Shown: positions 37,301 to 50,260 of the stretch, piece by piece | How the letters are laid out: every line of letters starts with the position of its first letter | Numbering within the stretch: the first letter of the stretch is position 1 | Assembly: GCA_030062745.1 (NCBI GenBank) | Contig: CP099842.1 | Coordinates: forward strand, 1,798,001-1,862,000 | Direction: 5' to 3' | DNA length: 64,000 bases | Source of the DNA: Capitulum mitella | Taxonomy: Eukaryota > Arthropoda > Thecostraca > Pollicipedomorpha > Pollicipedidae | Position numbers and translations under genes: made by a program | The notes under the pieces: generated by a model | Told to the model about the DNA's origin: nothing | Database searches by the model: none | The model's input: only the letters and a program-made list of their open reading frames with translations

Positions 37301-37440
37301 ATGCTTGCTGTGGGAAGGGGACATAGTTTCCAGAGTTTCCAACCCTGATCTCACTGTTTTGTTCATGTGAGGTGTACACATAAGCTGTCATTGTTTGAGA
37401 GAGCTGTTGGCCGTCCAGTTTCAGGGATGCGGCGGTCGTG
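34365..37440. other. AT-rich, CpG-depleted intergenic DNA upstream of mastermind
   Basis: CpG is nearly absent from about 35170 to 37430 and returns abruptly at the mastermind first exon. No coding exon or RNA gene recognised. Confidence 0.6.
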
Positions 37441-37492
37441 AATGCGGGACGTCCCTCGCGATGGCGCCGAGACGTCCGTGAGTCCCGCAGCC

Positions 37493-40127
37493 ATGTCGGG
37501 CGCCGAGGTGATGTCGCAGCAGCCGGCGGCCAGCAGCCAGCTGGCCCGGCTGCAGCGCCGCATGGGACTGCTAAGGTGGGTGCCCGGCCCGCGCCGCCGC
37601 CGCGGCCGCCGCCCTCGGACGGGCCCTGGCGCGGCCGCCACGGCTGTAGCGACCAGTAAGCTGTGGTGGTCCTGCTTTTTTGTGAAATAGAAATGTTAAA
37701 CTCTGCTAAACTTTTGAAGTCTGAAATAGCCTGGCTTCCCATTTTTCTGACTTTGGAGTGCAGTACCATTTGCACGTGTAAATTTGAACAAGATACAAGA
37801 AAATTGGCCCAGAAATGGGTTTTGATGCATATTTGAAGGAAAAATGCTACAGAACTCATTTTTCTCTTGTTTCTATGTCCCGAGTTGTCAGTTATAGAAA
37901 CCACTTCAATACAACTGATGAGAAACATTGAAATTCATAGTACACTGATGATTGCCAAGCAGCAACGACTGCGGACCAAACGTGTGATAACATCTCGCGG
38001 ACCACCAGCGCAACACTCATTTGCCATGTAGAAAGATAAATTGTAGCAGCACAGGAGTTTGAAACATTACACAAAAGAGCAACGTCAGTCCATAGCAGGT
38101 ATCGCACTGAACGGTAATCTCGTGTCATACAAGTTCCGGTGGCCGAACTCGTCACGCGATGTGCGCCTTGTGCCGCCGGCGACGCGCGGTGCTGACGGCT
38201 GTACCCGGGGCGCCAGGCGACACCACGACGTCCACCTGTCGCGGTACGAGGAGGTGGAGATGTCGCTCACCGAGCAGTCGCTCCAGGAGAGCAGCAAACT
38301 CAGGGAGAAAATCGCCAACGCCAAGGGCAAGAAGAAGCGGCCCGAACAGCGGAAGGAGAATGGCTTCCTTCACATGCAGGTGATTCAGGGACGCGGATTT
38401 AACTCGGAGCCGTGTGGTCGGAGGAAGGATATCGGGTGGACGTCGTTGGATTCCTGTAAGTTGGCCCGATTATTTAACGTGCGTGCTTTTCACGGATGCT
38501 TCTTGTTCGTCGAGTACTAGTGGTCGTTTGATGCGTACAGACTCTCCTCTCGATTAGAGTTTTCACTTTCAGATTAATCCGCTGAGACCGGTTTCCGCTT
38601 TCATGACGCAAAAAACTGGAGCGAACCCATATCCACATAGTAAACGTCATCGAGCGACGCTTGCTGGTGTATCCCTTTGTTTCCGAGAGGCGTGACGTTT
38701 GACTGCCGTCGTTCCAGTCGGCCAAGCGTTCAGCGGAGCCGGACGGCGAGGCCCTGAAGCGGCCGAAGCTGGAGCCGGTCGGCTCGTCCGCCGGCGGCGC
38801 CGAGTCGGAGGGTGCCGGCCCGGCGTCCGGCAACGGCGGCGCCGCACCGAGCGCCGCCGGCGGCGGCAGCGGCGGCGGTGGCGGCGGCGGCGTGCAGAAG
38901 GCGACCTTCATGGACGACCTGTTCGGCGAGACGAACGACATCGACTACGAGAACATGCTGGAGAACGGCTACGACATGTTCAAGAGCGACGAGAACGGCG
39001 AGATCCCGGACATCGGCGACCTGAGCCGCTTCATCGAGGGCACCGAGGAGGAGGCCGGCCTCGAGCTGGACACGTCGGCGGCCGAGCGGCCCGCCGGCGC
39101 CGCCGCCGCGGCCGCCGCCGCGGCCGCTGCCGCCTCTGCCGCCGCCGACCCCGGCGGGCCCGCCTCCACCATCCTGCGCACCATGGCCGAGCGGCTGGGC
39201 GGTCCGGCGGACGCGGCCGCCTCGGCCGCCGCCGGCCCGGCCTCCTCCTCCGCTGGCGTGTACGTGAACACGGCGCTAACGGCGGCGGCCGGGCCGGGTG
39301 GTGCGGTGCGCCCGTTCCCGGCGCGGCTGCCGCCCGGCGCGCAGCCATTCGACGGCGCCGGCCCGCCGCGGCCGGCGGCGTTCGGCGAGGGCGGGCCGAG
39401 GCCGCGCGGCTTTGCCGAGCGGTCTGCCGGCGGCCGGCAGTGCGGCCCGCTGGCCGGGCCCGGGCCCGGTGCCGGCGGCGGCGGCAGTCCTCACGGCGCC
39501 CCGCCCGCCGCCGCCGCGCCGCCCGCGCCGATGCAGGTGGCGCCGGCCGGCATGAACATGAACATGACCATGCAGCAGCGGCAGAAGCTGAAAAGACAGG
39601 TGAGAAGCCCCAGCGCCGGGCCAGAGAAGCCCTACCCCGGCCAACCCAGGCCGGGGTTATGCTGCTCTTGGGTGTGAGGAAGGCGTCCTGCAGTCTGCGC
39701 AGCGTCGATCACGTGGCTCTGATGGCCATGGATTGCTTTCATTCGCAAGTTCATCGGAATTCGTGTATTGCTTTCGGCTAGCGGTCTGCAGTTGTGTTTC
39801 GTTTTTCCGTATCGTGTGAATGTGATGGTTCACGGGCCCTTGTGTGTGTCGACCGGACCCTCTGGCTGTTTGGTTTAAATGGTGCGTTTCCGTTCCATCT
39901 CCAATGCCCGAAGTGAGTCAGAAGAGCGTGTTTGTTTGCAGATGATGGCGGAGCAGTTCCTACACAGCCAGCGACAGGGTCAGGGCATGCTGGTCTCCCC
40001 AGGGACGCCTAGTCCCCAGTACCCGGCGGCCAACTCACCTATGACCATTAAGGACGAACCTTCGCCTAGCCCCATGACGCAACCACTGCCACCCTCCCAA
40101 CAACAACATCAGCAGCAGCAGCAGCAA

Positions 40128-40162
<35 letters not shown>

Positions 40163-41826
40163 ACAGCAACAACAGCAGCATCAGCAGCAGCAACAACAGC
40201 AGCAACAGCAACAGCAAATGCAGCAGCAGCAGATGCAGCAGATGCAGCAGCATCACCAGATGCAGCAGCAACGACAACAAATGCAACAGATGCAAGAGAT
40301 GCAGCATCAAAGGATGCTTCAGCAACGATATGCCGCTCAGCAGCAACAGCAACAACACCAACAACAGCAGCAGCAACAACAACAACAGCAGCAGCATCAG
40401 CAACAGCAGCAGCAATATCAGCAGCAGCAGATGATTCGGACTCCTCAGGTGGTGGCCATGCAGAGGCCTCAGCAGGCTGCTCTGATGCGGCAGCAACAGC
40501 CGCAGCCGGGCATGATGACGCAGCAACAGCAGATGATGATGCAGCACATGCAGCAGCAGCAACAACAGCAGCAGCAACAGCAGCAGCAGGCAGGTCCGCA
40601 GCCAATGCAGCGGATGCAGATGCCGATGGGGGTGCAGCGGATGGCTGGCATTCCGGCCAACTTGTACACAGGACCGGCAGCTGGCCAGAGGTACGTGTGC
40701 GTTCCGCCGGCGCCCGCGGTTTCGCGCGCACCTTGCCATGCGCTCGTGGCCCTCTGTCGATAGACACAGAGAACACGGGGACGGGACCGGGCGAGGAACC
40801 AGCGTCGCGATTTGGACGCCAGCTATGATGACAGCAGCATGGCAGTATTCTCTTACCTTGTGAAGTGGTGCCTGATCCGTGCCTCACTCATCCACACGTT
40901 GCCCCTGCAGCGTGTGGAAACATTTCTCCCTGGTTATATAGCCCGGATTCCATTCCTGATTCTGTGCGATATGACTGGTAACCAACGGATTTCTTCCCAC
41001 GGGCCTTGCTCTTCACGCCGTTCGTTCCCAGCGCCATCATCCCGACAATCCCGCTACTCCTTCTCACGGCCTTTGTTGACTCCCTGCTCCTGTTAGACAA
41101 CCCTCCTGGCCTTGTAGCACCGCCAGCCGTCATCCTCTGAGGTCGCCAGGTCAGTAAACGTGCCACTCCCGTGTTGTTGTGTGCCCGTGCCTTCGGGCGG
41201 AGTGTCACTGAGGGAGCGACCTATCAGGTGTGGCAGTTTCTCGCCGCCTGTGCCCCGTCCCTGTCGTGTCACTGACACTGCCTTCATGTCCTGTGATGTT
41301 TTGTGCCGTGTCGCTGACGCCTGGTCCCCGTCCTGTTGTGCCGTGTCACAGGGCGGCGTCACAGTTCGCCGCCGCCCCGTGTTGCCCACCCCGCGTCCTC
41401 GTGCCGTGTTGTTTAGCTGACGCCGCGTCTCCGCTGGGCGGCAGGTTCGCGGGCTCGGCCGGGAGCGGGCCGCTGCCGGCCGCCGGAGTGCAGCAGGTGC
41501 CGCCGCAGGGCATGATGCTGGCCGGGCCGCGGCTCATGCGACCCATGCTGCGGCCCCAGATGCAGCCCATGATGATGCTGCAGCAGCGCATGCCGGCCAT
41601 GCTGCCGCCCCAGCAGCAGCAGCAGCAGCAGGCGATGATGGCCGCCCAGCAGCGCGGCCCGATGCAGCCGATGGGCGGCGGATTCGGCGGCTACGGCGGC
41701 CCGGCGCCGGGCGCGGCGGAGGCCGGGGACGCGGGCGCGCCGCACGCCGACGCCTTCAAACTGAGTCAGGACGAGCTGCAGGCCATGATGGCGATGAACA
41801 GAAACAGCTCTATGCAGTATCAGTAG
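37493..41826 (+). CDS. mam: Mastermind, Notch transcriptional co-activator
   Basis: Bridges the Notch intracellular domain and the CSL DNA-binding protein and recruits p300-type acetyltransferases in the nucleus. Exons 37493-37575, 38217-38379, 38718-39599, 39942-40690 and 41445-41826 (TAG) join in phases 2, 0, 0 and 2, giving 752 aa. Residues 17-82 form the conserved basic helix: QLARLQRRMGLLRRHHDV, RYEEVEMS, then SKLREKIANAKGKKKRPEQR. Next come an NLS-like KRPKLEP, a Gly/Ala stretch, an acidic block (FMDDLFGETNDIDYENMLEN), poly-Ala, an Ala/Pro/Gly region, the IKDEPSPSP motif, long poly-Gln and a Met/Gln-rich end. Drosophila Mam is about twice as long, so this is compact. Several short upstream ATG frames precede the start (for example the ATG at 37461, closing at TGA 37479-37481), which may damp translation. 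The start was chosen because it opens the frame that splices into the helix. Confidence 0.93.
40100..40640 (+). repeat. mam: CAG/CAA triplet repeat (poly-Gln) in mastermind exon 4
   Basis: Four glutamine-rich runs are built from mixed CAG and CAA codons, broken by His and Met. The codon mix lowers slippage compared with pure CAG. The antisense poly-Leu frame is a shadow. Confidence 0.95.
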
Positions 41827-43574
41827 TCGACGCGCGCGAGTAGCCTTGTTAATTCGTGACGTGGCGCGTGACGGCTCGGTCGCGAGCGCTGGAGTTGCGC
41901 GCGCGGCGCGCTGCGGGTCGTTGTGAATCAATATGCAATGCGGGCAGCCAGGCGATCTGAACAAACCGAGGTTCTTTTTTATTAGTCTTCCATTTTTGTC
42001 GGTGCGGGCGCCGCGGCGACGGCCGCGCCGTCCGTTTGTTTTTATCGGTTGCCATGCGAGTGTTGGCGGACGGCCGGCGGCGACATAGACAAGTACAAAG
42101 CGCGGCCAGCTGGCCGGCCGGCCGCGTGTCGCGCCGCCGCCCGGCGCCGGCCGGCGACGCCGCCGTACTTAACCGTGCCAAAACGCGCACGCCCCTTTTT
42201 TGATAGAGGATATTTTTAGCGGCGGCCCGGCGGCGCGCTCGGCGCTGCACAGGGCGCCTGCGCGGCCGGTCGGCGCCGCCGCTCCGCCTTGGCGCGACGC
42301 CGCGCCGGGGAGCGGCGTTTACATGACACGTGCCTGTGTTCGGGTCACGGGGCGGGTGGGCCGCGGCTCGGGCGCTGCTCCGGCGCAGCTCGGCCGGCCG
42401 ACTCGGCGTACTATGACGGCGATGATCTCAGTGGAAGGTAAGGCGTGCCGCTCCTGCCAGAGAACGATGACGCGGCGACGACGCGCGTCAGCTTCATTTC
42501 AGATACTTTGTTCCTATGCCCATGCGTTTGTTTGTCATGCGTTCCGTCTTCCATCGCACGCCTGTGTTCTCCTTCGCTCGGCGCACGTTCAGCTGCGGAC
42601 AGTCCGTTTCTTCCCGCTGTTCTCGTTTCCTCGCACGAGTCTCGTGTAAACAGTACGGCTCCGAGTCGCACGATTCGCGGCAGACGCGAACGCGTGCCTT
42701 CGTCAGTGTGTGCCTGCGAGCCCGTGCCATGGCCTGAGGTGCCATGCCGAGTGTGTGACGGTGATGTTCTGTTAAATCATATCGCAATACATTCTCGATC
42801 GCAGTGCTCAGTCTTGACGTGCACCGCATTTTGCGGAGGTTCTTGGAACATGAACTGCGCTGCTGTTATCTTCACAAGATGCAACGGTGACTTGTCTGCA
42901 TGAAAAATATGACCCGTCTTTAAAAACGTAAATAAGAAAAGGGCTGCAAATGGCTTTGCAAAGAAACATATGACCAGTGCGAACAGCGAAAATCCAATGC
43001 TCTTCATTTACAGTTTCTTCATCCGCGCGATTTCAGTCCCAGTTAATAAACGACGATTACAAAACAAACCTGGAATCGCACGCCGCAGAATCACCGGGAC
43101 AGTCTGCATGCAAGGTTGACTCGAAACTTCTGCTGATTTCATTTCCGCCGCATTCAGCGACGACTGACGAGACCAGGACGCGAAGTCGTAAATGAGGGGT
43201 AGGAAGCGAGCACAAACCTCCCGGCAGAGAAAACCAACGATCAGGGAAAATTGTTCCAGTTTCAAGAACGTTAAATTGTCATTCTGTGGCGCGGAGCAAG
43301 CACGTTCACGCGAGGACGAGGTACACATTCGCTCCGTCGCAAGACGGAAGACGAGACGAACAAACGGCGACCTCTTGCAGGATTTCGAAGGACGCCCATT
43401 ACAGCAAACGCAGCAACGAACAGTTACATGGGTGGGCAGAAAAGCGCCTCAGTGCTGTTCCCAGTCGTCCAGTGCGTGCCGTAGTGCCACTCAGCCCTCC
43501 AATGAACGTGTCAGTGCAACTCCCAGCCTTCCAGTGAGTGCCATAGTGCCACTCGCAGCCGTCCAGTGGGCGCC
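41827..43574. other. Convergent 3' region of mastermind and the serine protease
   Basis: A GC-rich start (to about 42440) is followed by ordinary sequence. An AATAAA at 43045-43050 could serve mastermind. Near 43450-43600 are imperfect repeats of CAGTGCCACTC and CAGCCGTCCAGTG, likely in the protease 3' UTR. A possible first coding exon at 42413 is listed separately. Confidence 0.5.
42413..42437 (+). CDS. Candidate first coding exon of a downstream + gene
   Basis: ATG opens eight codons (MTAMISVE) and ends at a strong donor G|GTAAGG after a GC-rich leader like a CpG-island 5' UTR. No continuing exon was found in the window, and the opposite-strand protease lies downstream. Could be chance. 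Confidence 0.2.
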
Positions 43575-46052
43575 TCAGTGCCACTCCCAGCGGGGCAGCG
43601 CGCGGCGGCGCCGTCTTCGTCTCTGGTACCCGGGCGGCCGGCCGCCCTGGGTCCGTCGGCCGTACCAGGGCGGTCGGTGGCTGCGGCCCCGTCTTCCGTA
43701 CCCCGGCGGCCGGCCGCCCCTGCCTCGTCGGCCGTACCAGGACGGTCGGCCGCCCCGGGTCCGTGTGCCGTACCCGGGCGGCCGGCCGCCCCTGTTCCGT
43801 CGGCCGTACCAGGGCGGTCTGTGGCTCCGGCCCCGTCGCCGATGCCAGGGTAGCCGGCCGCCCCGTCTTCGTCGACCATACCCCGGCGGCCTGCGGCCCC
43901 GGCTCCGTCGCTGCGGCGAGGGCGGCTGCTGGTGGGTGCCGCGCGTCGGCCGCCGGCGCGGCGCCAGCCCGTACGGCACGCCCATCTTCCGCCGGATCCA
44001 GCCGACGTACGGAGCCACAGCGATGTTAACCGCCGGGAAGCTGGAGCCGCAGCCGATGCCGACCGAGATGACGCCGACCAGCACGTGACGCCGCTGCGCG
44101 TCCAGCATCACCACCGGACCGCCAGAGTCGCCCTGCAGCCGCAGACGGGGGGGGGGGGCAGGTCATGCACTGCAGGGGCAGGGATGAGATGTCCAGGGTA
44201 GACGGACGGCAGTGAAGCACGTTTGGCCCGTAGATAAAACGTAATCATCGTCGACAATGAGCACAGGTCTCGAGTGTTAGAGGGGGTAGCGGAACACAGT
44301 GTACAGTGCTATATACTCCTACATATTCCAAAACGTCACTCACGAGTCGTCTCAGACAACTGGCGACGACACTCAGGAGAAGGCGCATGCCAATTCGAGA
44401 CGGGCAATCGTCATCGGGGGCACACCTTGCAGATAGGCGTTCCCGACTGGCTGGAGGCCACGCACAGCTTGTTGGCGCCCAGCCCGCCCGGGAAAAAGCG
44501 ACTCAGGATCCACGGCGGGTAGGCCTCTTCACAGTGCGAGAAGGCCAGCACGCGCCGGGACGGGTTCTTCAGTCGCGTCGCCACCGTCGCTAGAGCGGGG
44601 CATGACATGTCAATCTCGCATTTGTACCTCCCGAGCACATGCCAATGATAGATCCTTTGGAACGATTACTTTATAGTTCCGATAGCGATGAACAGTTTGC
44701 GTTATAAATTACATCGGGCGAAAAAAGCAAATAAAAATGCCCTCGGGGCACGCAAAAAACCTACAGATCGTTTCTTTGCCAATCAAGGGGAAAATTGCAT
44801 GTCCTGTGGACATTCGTTCTGTACTTTCGAACAGGTGCCATTCGTAAAAACAAATTCCCAGGGCCGCATCACGTGACAGTGGGGTGAAATTATCTTTGAT
44901 CTCAAGTCTTGAACCATACAGTAATGCTACATGGTCATGCAAAACAATGCGTTCGCCTGCTTACTTTCCCCAAACTCCATTTGTCCCCACCCGGCCATGC
45001 GGACGGAGGCATTCGGTGGCACTTGTAGTTGCGGTCCCGGCAGACAGATGGTGTTGACGTTCGGGCCGAGTCGGGCCGGCTGGTTCAGCTTCAGCAGCGC
45101 TATGTCGTTGTGGTGCGACTGCGAGCCGGCGCTGTACTCCGGGTGGAGAATGATCCGCGAGACGGCCAGGTCCTGCTCGGAGCCGCTCCAGCGAGTCGTG
45201 TCGTGCTCGCCGAGCCGCGCCAGCAGGCGGCGTCTGCGGCGCGAATCGAGGGGCGCAGCCCGGCCCGGTCAGAGCCCGCCCGGGGGAATCGTCCGGCGAC
45301 AGGATCAGAGCCGGGCCGGGACGGTAACAGTCATCTACTCCTGCAGATCAGTTGACACCCCAACAGAGCTCATGGTCGTCGTCGCACCCGCCGGAAATCT
45401 GTGGTGACGCGTTTGTGCGGTGGGAGCAACGGCGCAATCCGCTGTGTACGGGAACGATGGAATTTCTGTGGAATCTGGGGGGAAGCAAACGCGATATTTC
45501 CCTTTGTTTCTTCTCATGCAACACCATAGGGCTAATGTTAAAATTTTCCCAAAGTTGGGGAGGCAGCTACTCTCCCCCCCCCCCCGTCTCCCCTTTCCCG
45601 GTTCCAACGTCCCTTGCTGTGTAGCGCACGACAGACACCCACACTCCTAAGCACAGTGAAACCATAGCTGTGAATCACTACCAAAGCATCCTCCTAGGCT
45701 TCACTCCAATCGTATAGGCGTATGTACCTACATCCAGGGCAAATATTCTATGCATACGACTACCAACTCTGACAACGTCAGCGCCTCCGATTTGGCCGGA
45801 TTCCGTCAGAGAAGCCTGCTTAAGATCGGCCGCTCCAGGCGGACGGAACGGCGACCGGAGACCGTCCGGTCGCCGATCGCCGTTAGGGGGGACGGACGCC
45901 CACCTGGTCTTGAGGGCGCCGGCCACGCAGTGCGCGGCCGTCACCACGTACCGCCGGCCGACCAGACTGCCGCCGCACAGCCACTTGATCCGGGCCCGGC
46001 GCCGGCCGGGCCCGGAGCCGCCGCTGTCGCGCACCCAGTAGCCGAGCCGGGC
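43575..46052 (-). CDS. Clip-type serine protease with Arg/Gly/Pro/Tyr repeat tail (3' exons)
   Basis: Secreted S1 protease of the kind used in arthropod clotting and melanisation cascades. Minus-strand exons 46052-45904, 45233-44965, 44589-44426 and 44132-43575 join in phases 2, 1 and 0, giving 379 codons plus stop. Catalytic triad: His in WLCGGSLVGRRYVVTAAHC, Asp in HHNDIALLKL, Ser in CKGDSGGPVV. RLGEHD and MAGWGQMEFGE are typical of clip proteases. The residue at S1 position 189 appears to be Pro (GTPICKGDSGG), not the trypsin Asp, so specificity is uncertain. After the protease domain (ending YVGWIRRKM) comes a tail of about 130 residues with some eight 12-residue repeats of the type RRNRGGRPPGYG or RRGRSHRPPWYG. 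The propeptide, any clip domain and the IVGG cleavage site lie in exons I could not find. Confidence 0.85.
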
Positions 46053-49000
46053 CTGCGGCAGCCGAGACCGGCCTCAGTCTCACGCCCGCCGGCGGCGGTG
46101 TTCCCGACACGCCGGAGCGCCGCGGCAGCCCCGGAGAGCGGCGGCGTGAGGTCCGCCGTACTCGCGACGCGTTTTGACGCGCTGTGTTGCTGGTGATGGC
46201 GCAGGCCACGGAATGCAAGCGATCACAGGCGCAAAAAGGGGAAACGGACATGTCTCCCCTTTTTCAGTCGTGTTGGAGATCTACGAATGATCTACGTCAC
46301 GAGCGCAGTGACGCAGTACGGAAGAGTCACAAGTAGATCAATGCTGAAAATGTTCTTGTTTTACTTTTTCACATAGAATCTTCAATATACGCCGTGATGT
46401 TCGACCATATTTCCCAGCTGAAATGGTGGCAACCTATGGCTATGCGGTGTTCCGAAAGCAGCAATGTATCATCCTGTAAAACTGCTTTGAAATGACGTTA
46501 CCACGGACTTCGAACTCGAGTGAGGTTACATTTCCGTCGGTTGGTTGATTATTGGGGCTTAGGGGCGTACCGACTACAAGGTCATTCGGCGCCCAGTTAC
46601 ATTTCCGTCGTCAAACACGGACTATATCTTTTCAGGAAGCCAGTCTCTGACATATTTGACAAAGTAGAAAAATATTTTGATATTGCGTTGCACATTGCTC
46701 CATTTACTCCTTTTTGCAACGCTGATTACATGAGCTTCACAATATCCCAACGAACTCAGTCCGCTGCACATTTGTCCCGCAACTCAACGTGCAAACGCAT
46801 AAAGTTATACAAAATGTCAATAATTCATACACTTTCATGTGCACGCCTTCAAGGAGGCCTATCGAGTTCTTTTACCGCCAATCTAAGCTCATACTCATTG
46901 ACTTACCATCCAGGGGTGGGGATGACTGCCTCCGACCGTGCCGCATGCGGCACGTCTCGTTAGCCCCGAGCGCTGTCCGGAACTGAAATCCACGTCTGAC
47001 AAAACACGTGCCGATCAGAAGTCAACGTCATGGCTCTGCAGCGGATCAGACCATGGAGGAAGACAAGGGGTCATCATTTTCCGCAACGACGATGATGGAA
47101 ACGGAGCCCGTGCTAAGCAGAGCTTGCTGGCTCTGCGCGGACTCCGACCTTGCACTCGACTGAGCAGTCTCATGCAACGGCCGATTTTGTGGCGCCAAGT
47201 TTACCGTGCAGTCGAGGGTAAAACAAAACCATTCTGTCGATGCATGAGAAGTAGCAGTGACGGACACCCTTGGAAGACCGTATGATACAGCACTTTGGTT
47301 CTGGTTGAAATCCATCTAACAGACAACACAAAGTCATCAGTCATCTAGTCCTGGAAGAGAGTCCGATGTTCGTTTCTGGACGCATCACAACACAACATAA
47401 GACACGCAACACAGAGACCAGGACACACATCCCCTTAGTCTCAGACGTCCAGTCTTGGCTCTTGAATCAAGATTTGCGTCTCGTCGGGCATCGATCAGTT
47501 GTCACGACTGGAAGTACGGGTGACCTGGTTAAACTCGCCAGGGAACAGACAAGTCCAGACTCGTTAACTCAGGTCCGGGTGATGTCGAGATATTTCGGGA
47601 ACTGAAATGATTGGCACGCCTTTATCCAGAAGCACCGATTGCTGATATTCTTAAGATAACGACCTTACTGCCGGATCAAGAACCTATCCCACGGACTGGT
47701 GTTAGCCGTCTGGGACAAACACAGGTCACCTAATCACCACGCCGGCGCGAACCCAGCAATTTACAAAACTGTGTCTTGTCATGGGGCGGACTGGAGACGA
47801 AAGAATGGGCCATCTACCACATGTCCTTTGAGCATTCTGTCCGTGTCGCAATACATTTTTCAGCCGATACGGGAACTTCCACTAGAAGGTTTCAACCCGG
47901 TAAAGCAGGGCCTATTTTCACATGTCAGTTGGGGGGGGAGGAAATCTTCACCAGTGACTGCCAAATCTCCCCATTACACACCGAACCCCCCCCCCCCTAA
48001 AAACCTTATTTTATCAGTTCACGCTAGTTCACGCTAGTTTTGCTAGTTCACGCCCGACCAGGTCTTTAACACGCTTCAGGCAGAGACTGTGAGCAGCACA
48101 TATCTGGATGATGAGCCAGCTATTAGTAAAAAAAACAAACGAAAGATAATCGCACAGCTTTTTTCAAGGAAAAACGTCAGACAGGTTTGAAAATCCGTCA
48201 GCCGGAATTGGATTCGCGTGGATGAGTGCAAAGCTCGGGGCAAGGATATCACCCACTAGTGCTCTTTATGCTTGTGACGACGCTGTCAAATGATTGGCTC
48301 AGTTTCATGAACTGCTGCGATCGCAAGGGAGATATAACAGATTGAGCAAAAATACGGCGAATCCGGCTGACGGACCGATAGATATAGAAACGGGAGCCGA
48401 CGGCCTTTGGCCGGCTTGACCCCTCCCATGTAACCCCCAAAACACGACCCCCTAGCTCCCCATGTACGAACAGAACAACGCCATAAGGCGCATGCGTTTC
48501 TCGGACGCACCGGCCGCGTTTTTGGTCGTTTGCCACGCCGTACGTTTAAAGCCCTTCTCGCGTGCAAATTTTGCATTCGAATCAAGTTTCGGCCGAAAGA
48601 GCTGATCGAATTCACGCCAGAAACATCCCAGGGTCGCATTGCACGCTTCGTTGCCAACAGACGGCTTCTGTTCGTTGAACCAAACGTCGGCAGTCTGGTC
48701 TCCGCAAAGTTCTCACGCCAGCATCCCAGCACTGTTCGACAATGACGCTACGCGCTTCAGTTAAGTTACTGTTCAACGGCTGACCAAGCTGCTCACAGTA
48801 CTGCTTTACAAACGCGCTGCGAACTTCATGGAAGCAGAAGACCTTCGGGTGTTTGTTCTGTCTGGATGTCCTCGCACTTCGCGCTCGGACGTCACGCTCG
48901 CTTTGAGCACGGTGCATCCAGCAATTTCAAATGGCATGTAAAAGAGCGCATTGCGCTTTAGTCAGAATCTTTTCCACAGTTGCTATCAACAAATTTCCCT

Positions 49001-50219
49001 CCACGCAACGCCCTGGGGTATGAAGCAGTCACTGTCACGTCCCTGCTCTGTTTTCGTTTTCCCAGATTGGACAGGTACAAAATGTTTCTTTTTTTATATT
49101 CCATCCCCGTCAGTTTTCACAGCCTCAGTCATGGGTGGAGAATGTGGTGGGGAGGGTGTGGCCTCCGCCACACCAGCTTAAAAGGTTGGTGTGGAATGCC
49201 AAATCAACTTTTAACCGTGTTTCCGAAGCTGGGTTTGGCATGGAACCATCCACACCTCCAAAATTTAAGTATTTATGGATTCAATATTGGAGAACTGTCT
49301 TTACTAGTCTTGAAAATTTTAATTTTTTCTCAAAATCATAAAACTCAAAATAAAAAAATAACCAGACAGCAGGCATATTCAGATTATGGAACAATGTCTT
49401 CATAGGGCAATCCAGTCAAGTCCAGGGCATGTGCAGTGTGTACCGTTTATTCGCTGTAATCTTCAAAGCTGGTTTACACAATGCTGCGGTGTAAATCTGT
49501 ACTGGGGGAAAAACAAAAGTTCTTCTGAGTGTTTTCGCCAAAATCGGAAATGAAGTGGTTGAAATCCGGCGAGAAAATCATGGGAGAGGGGGAGGGGAAA
49601 AAACTGAGTATGCGGGACTGACCGGACTGACCTTTGTCACACCGGCTTTGAACACAATTCTTCACCCATGGCCTCAGTCACCGTGAAGGTTGCTCGCACT
49701 CGATCCGCCCCCGTCAGTGTCAGCAAGTCTTCATCGGTGCCCCTGGATCTCCAACCGTTTCGTGAGGTTTCCTGCGATCTATCTCGATCTCAGTTAGTGT
49801 CTGTTGGTCTCATTTAGTCTCCATCTTCCATTCTTCTTTCTTTCTTTCCATCCATTCATCTAGTCTCCATTCTTCCAGTCTTTCGGTTCCTCCAAAACTC
49901 GTTTGATGCCCATCGGTCTGTCGGCCTCAACCGATCTCCGTCGGTTTATGTTGGTCTTGACCGGTCCCCACCGCTCTTAATCGGTCTCCGTCGATCTCCG
50001 TCGGTCCGTCGATCTCTGCCAATCTCTGCCGGCCTTCTCGGTGCCTCTCAGTCTCCCCCACATCCACCCACCTGTATCTGTCCATGTCAAACATTATCTT
50101 TTCGTCTCTGTGTAACCCTGTTAGTGCTTGTCTATCTGCATCTATATCTGACTGAATCTATATGCATACTGCATACACATATATATATACATACATATAC
50201 ATACATATATATATATACA

Positions 50220-50260
<41 letters not shown>

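Noticed and set aside
40035-40739. Poly-Leu/Ala frames antisense to mastermind
   Set aside because: They are reverse readings of the CAG/CAA tract.
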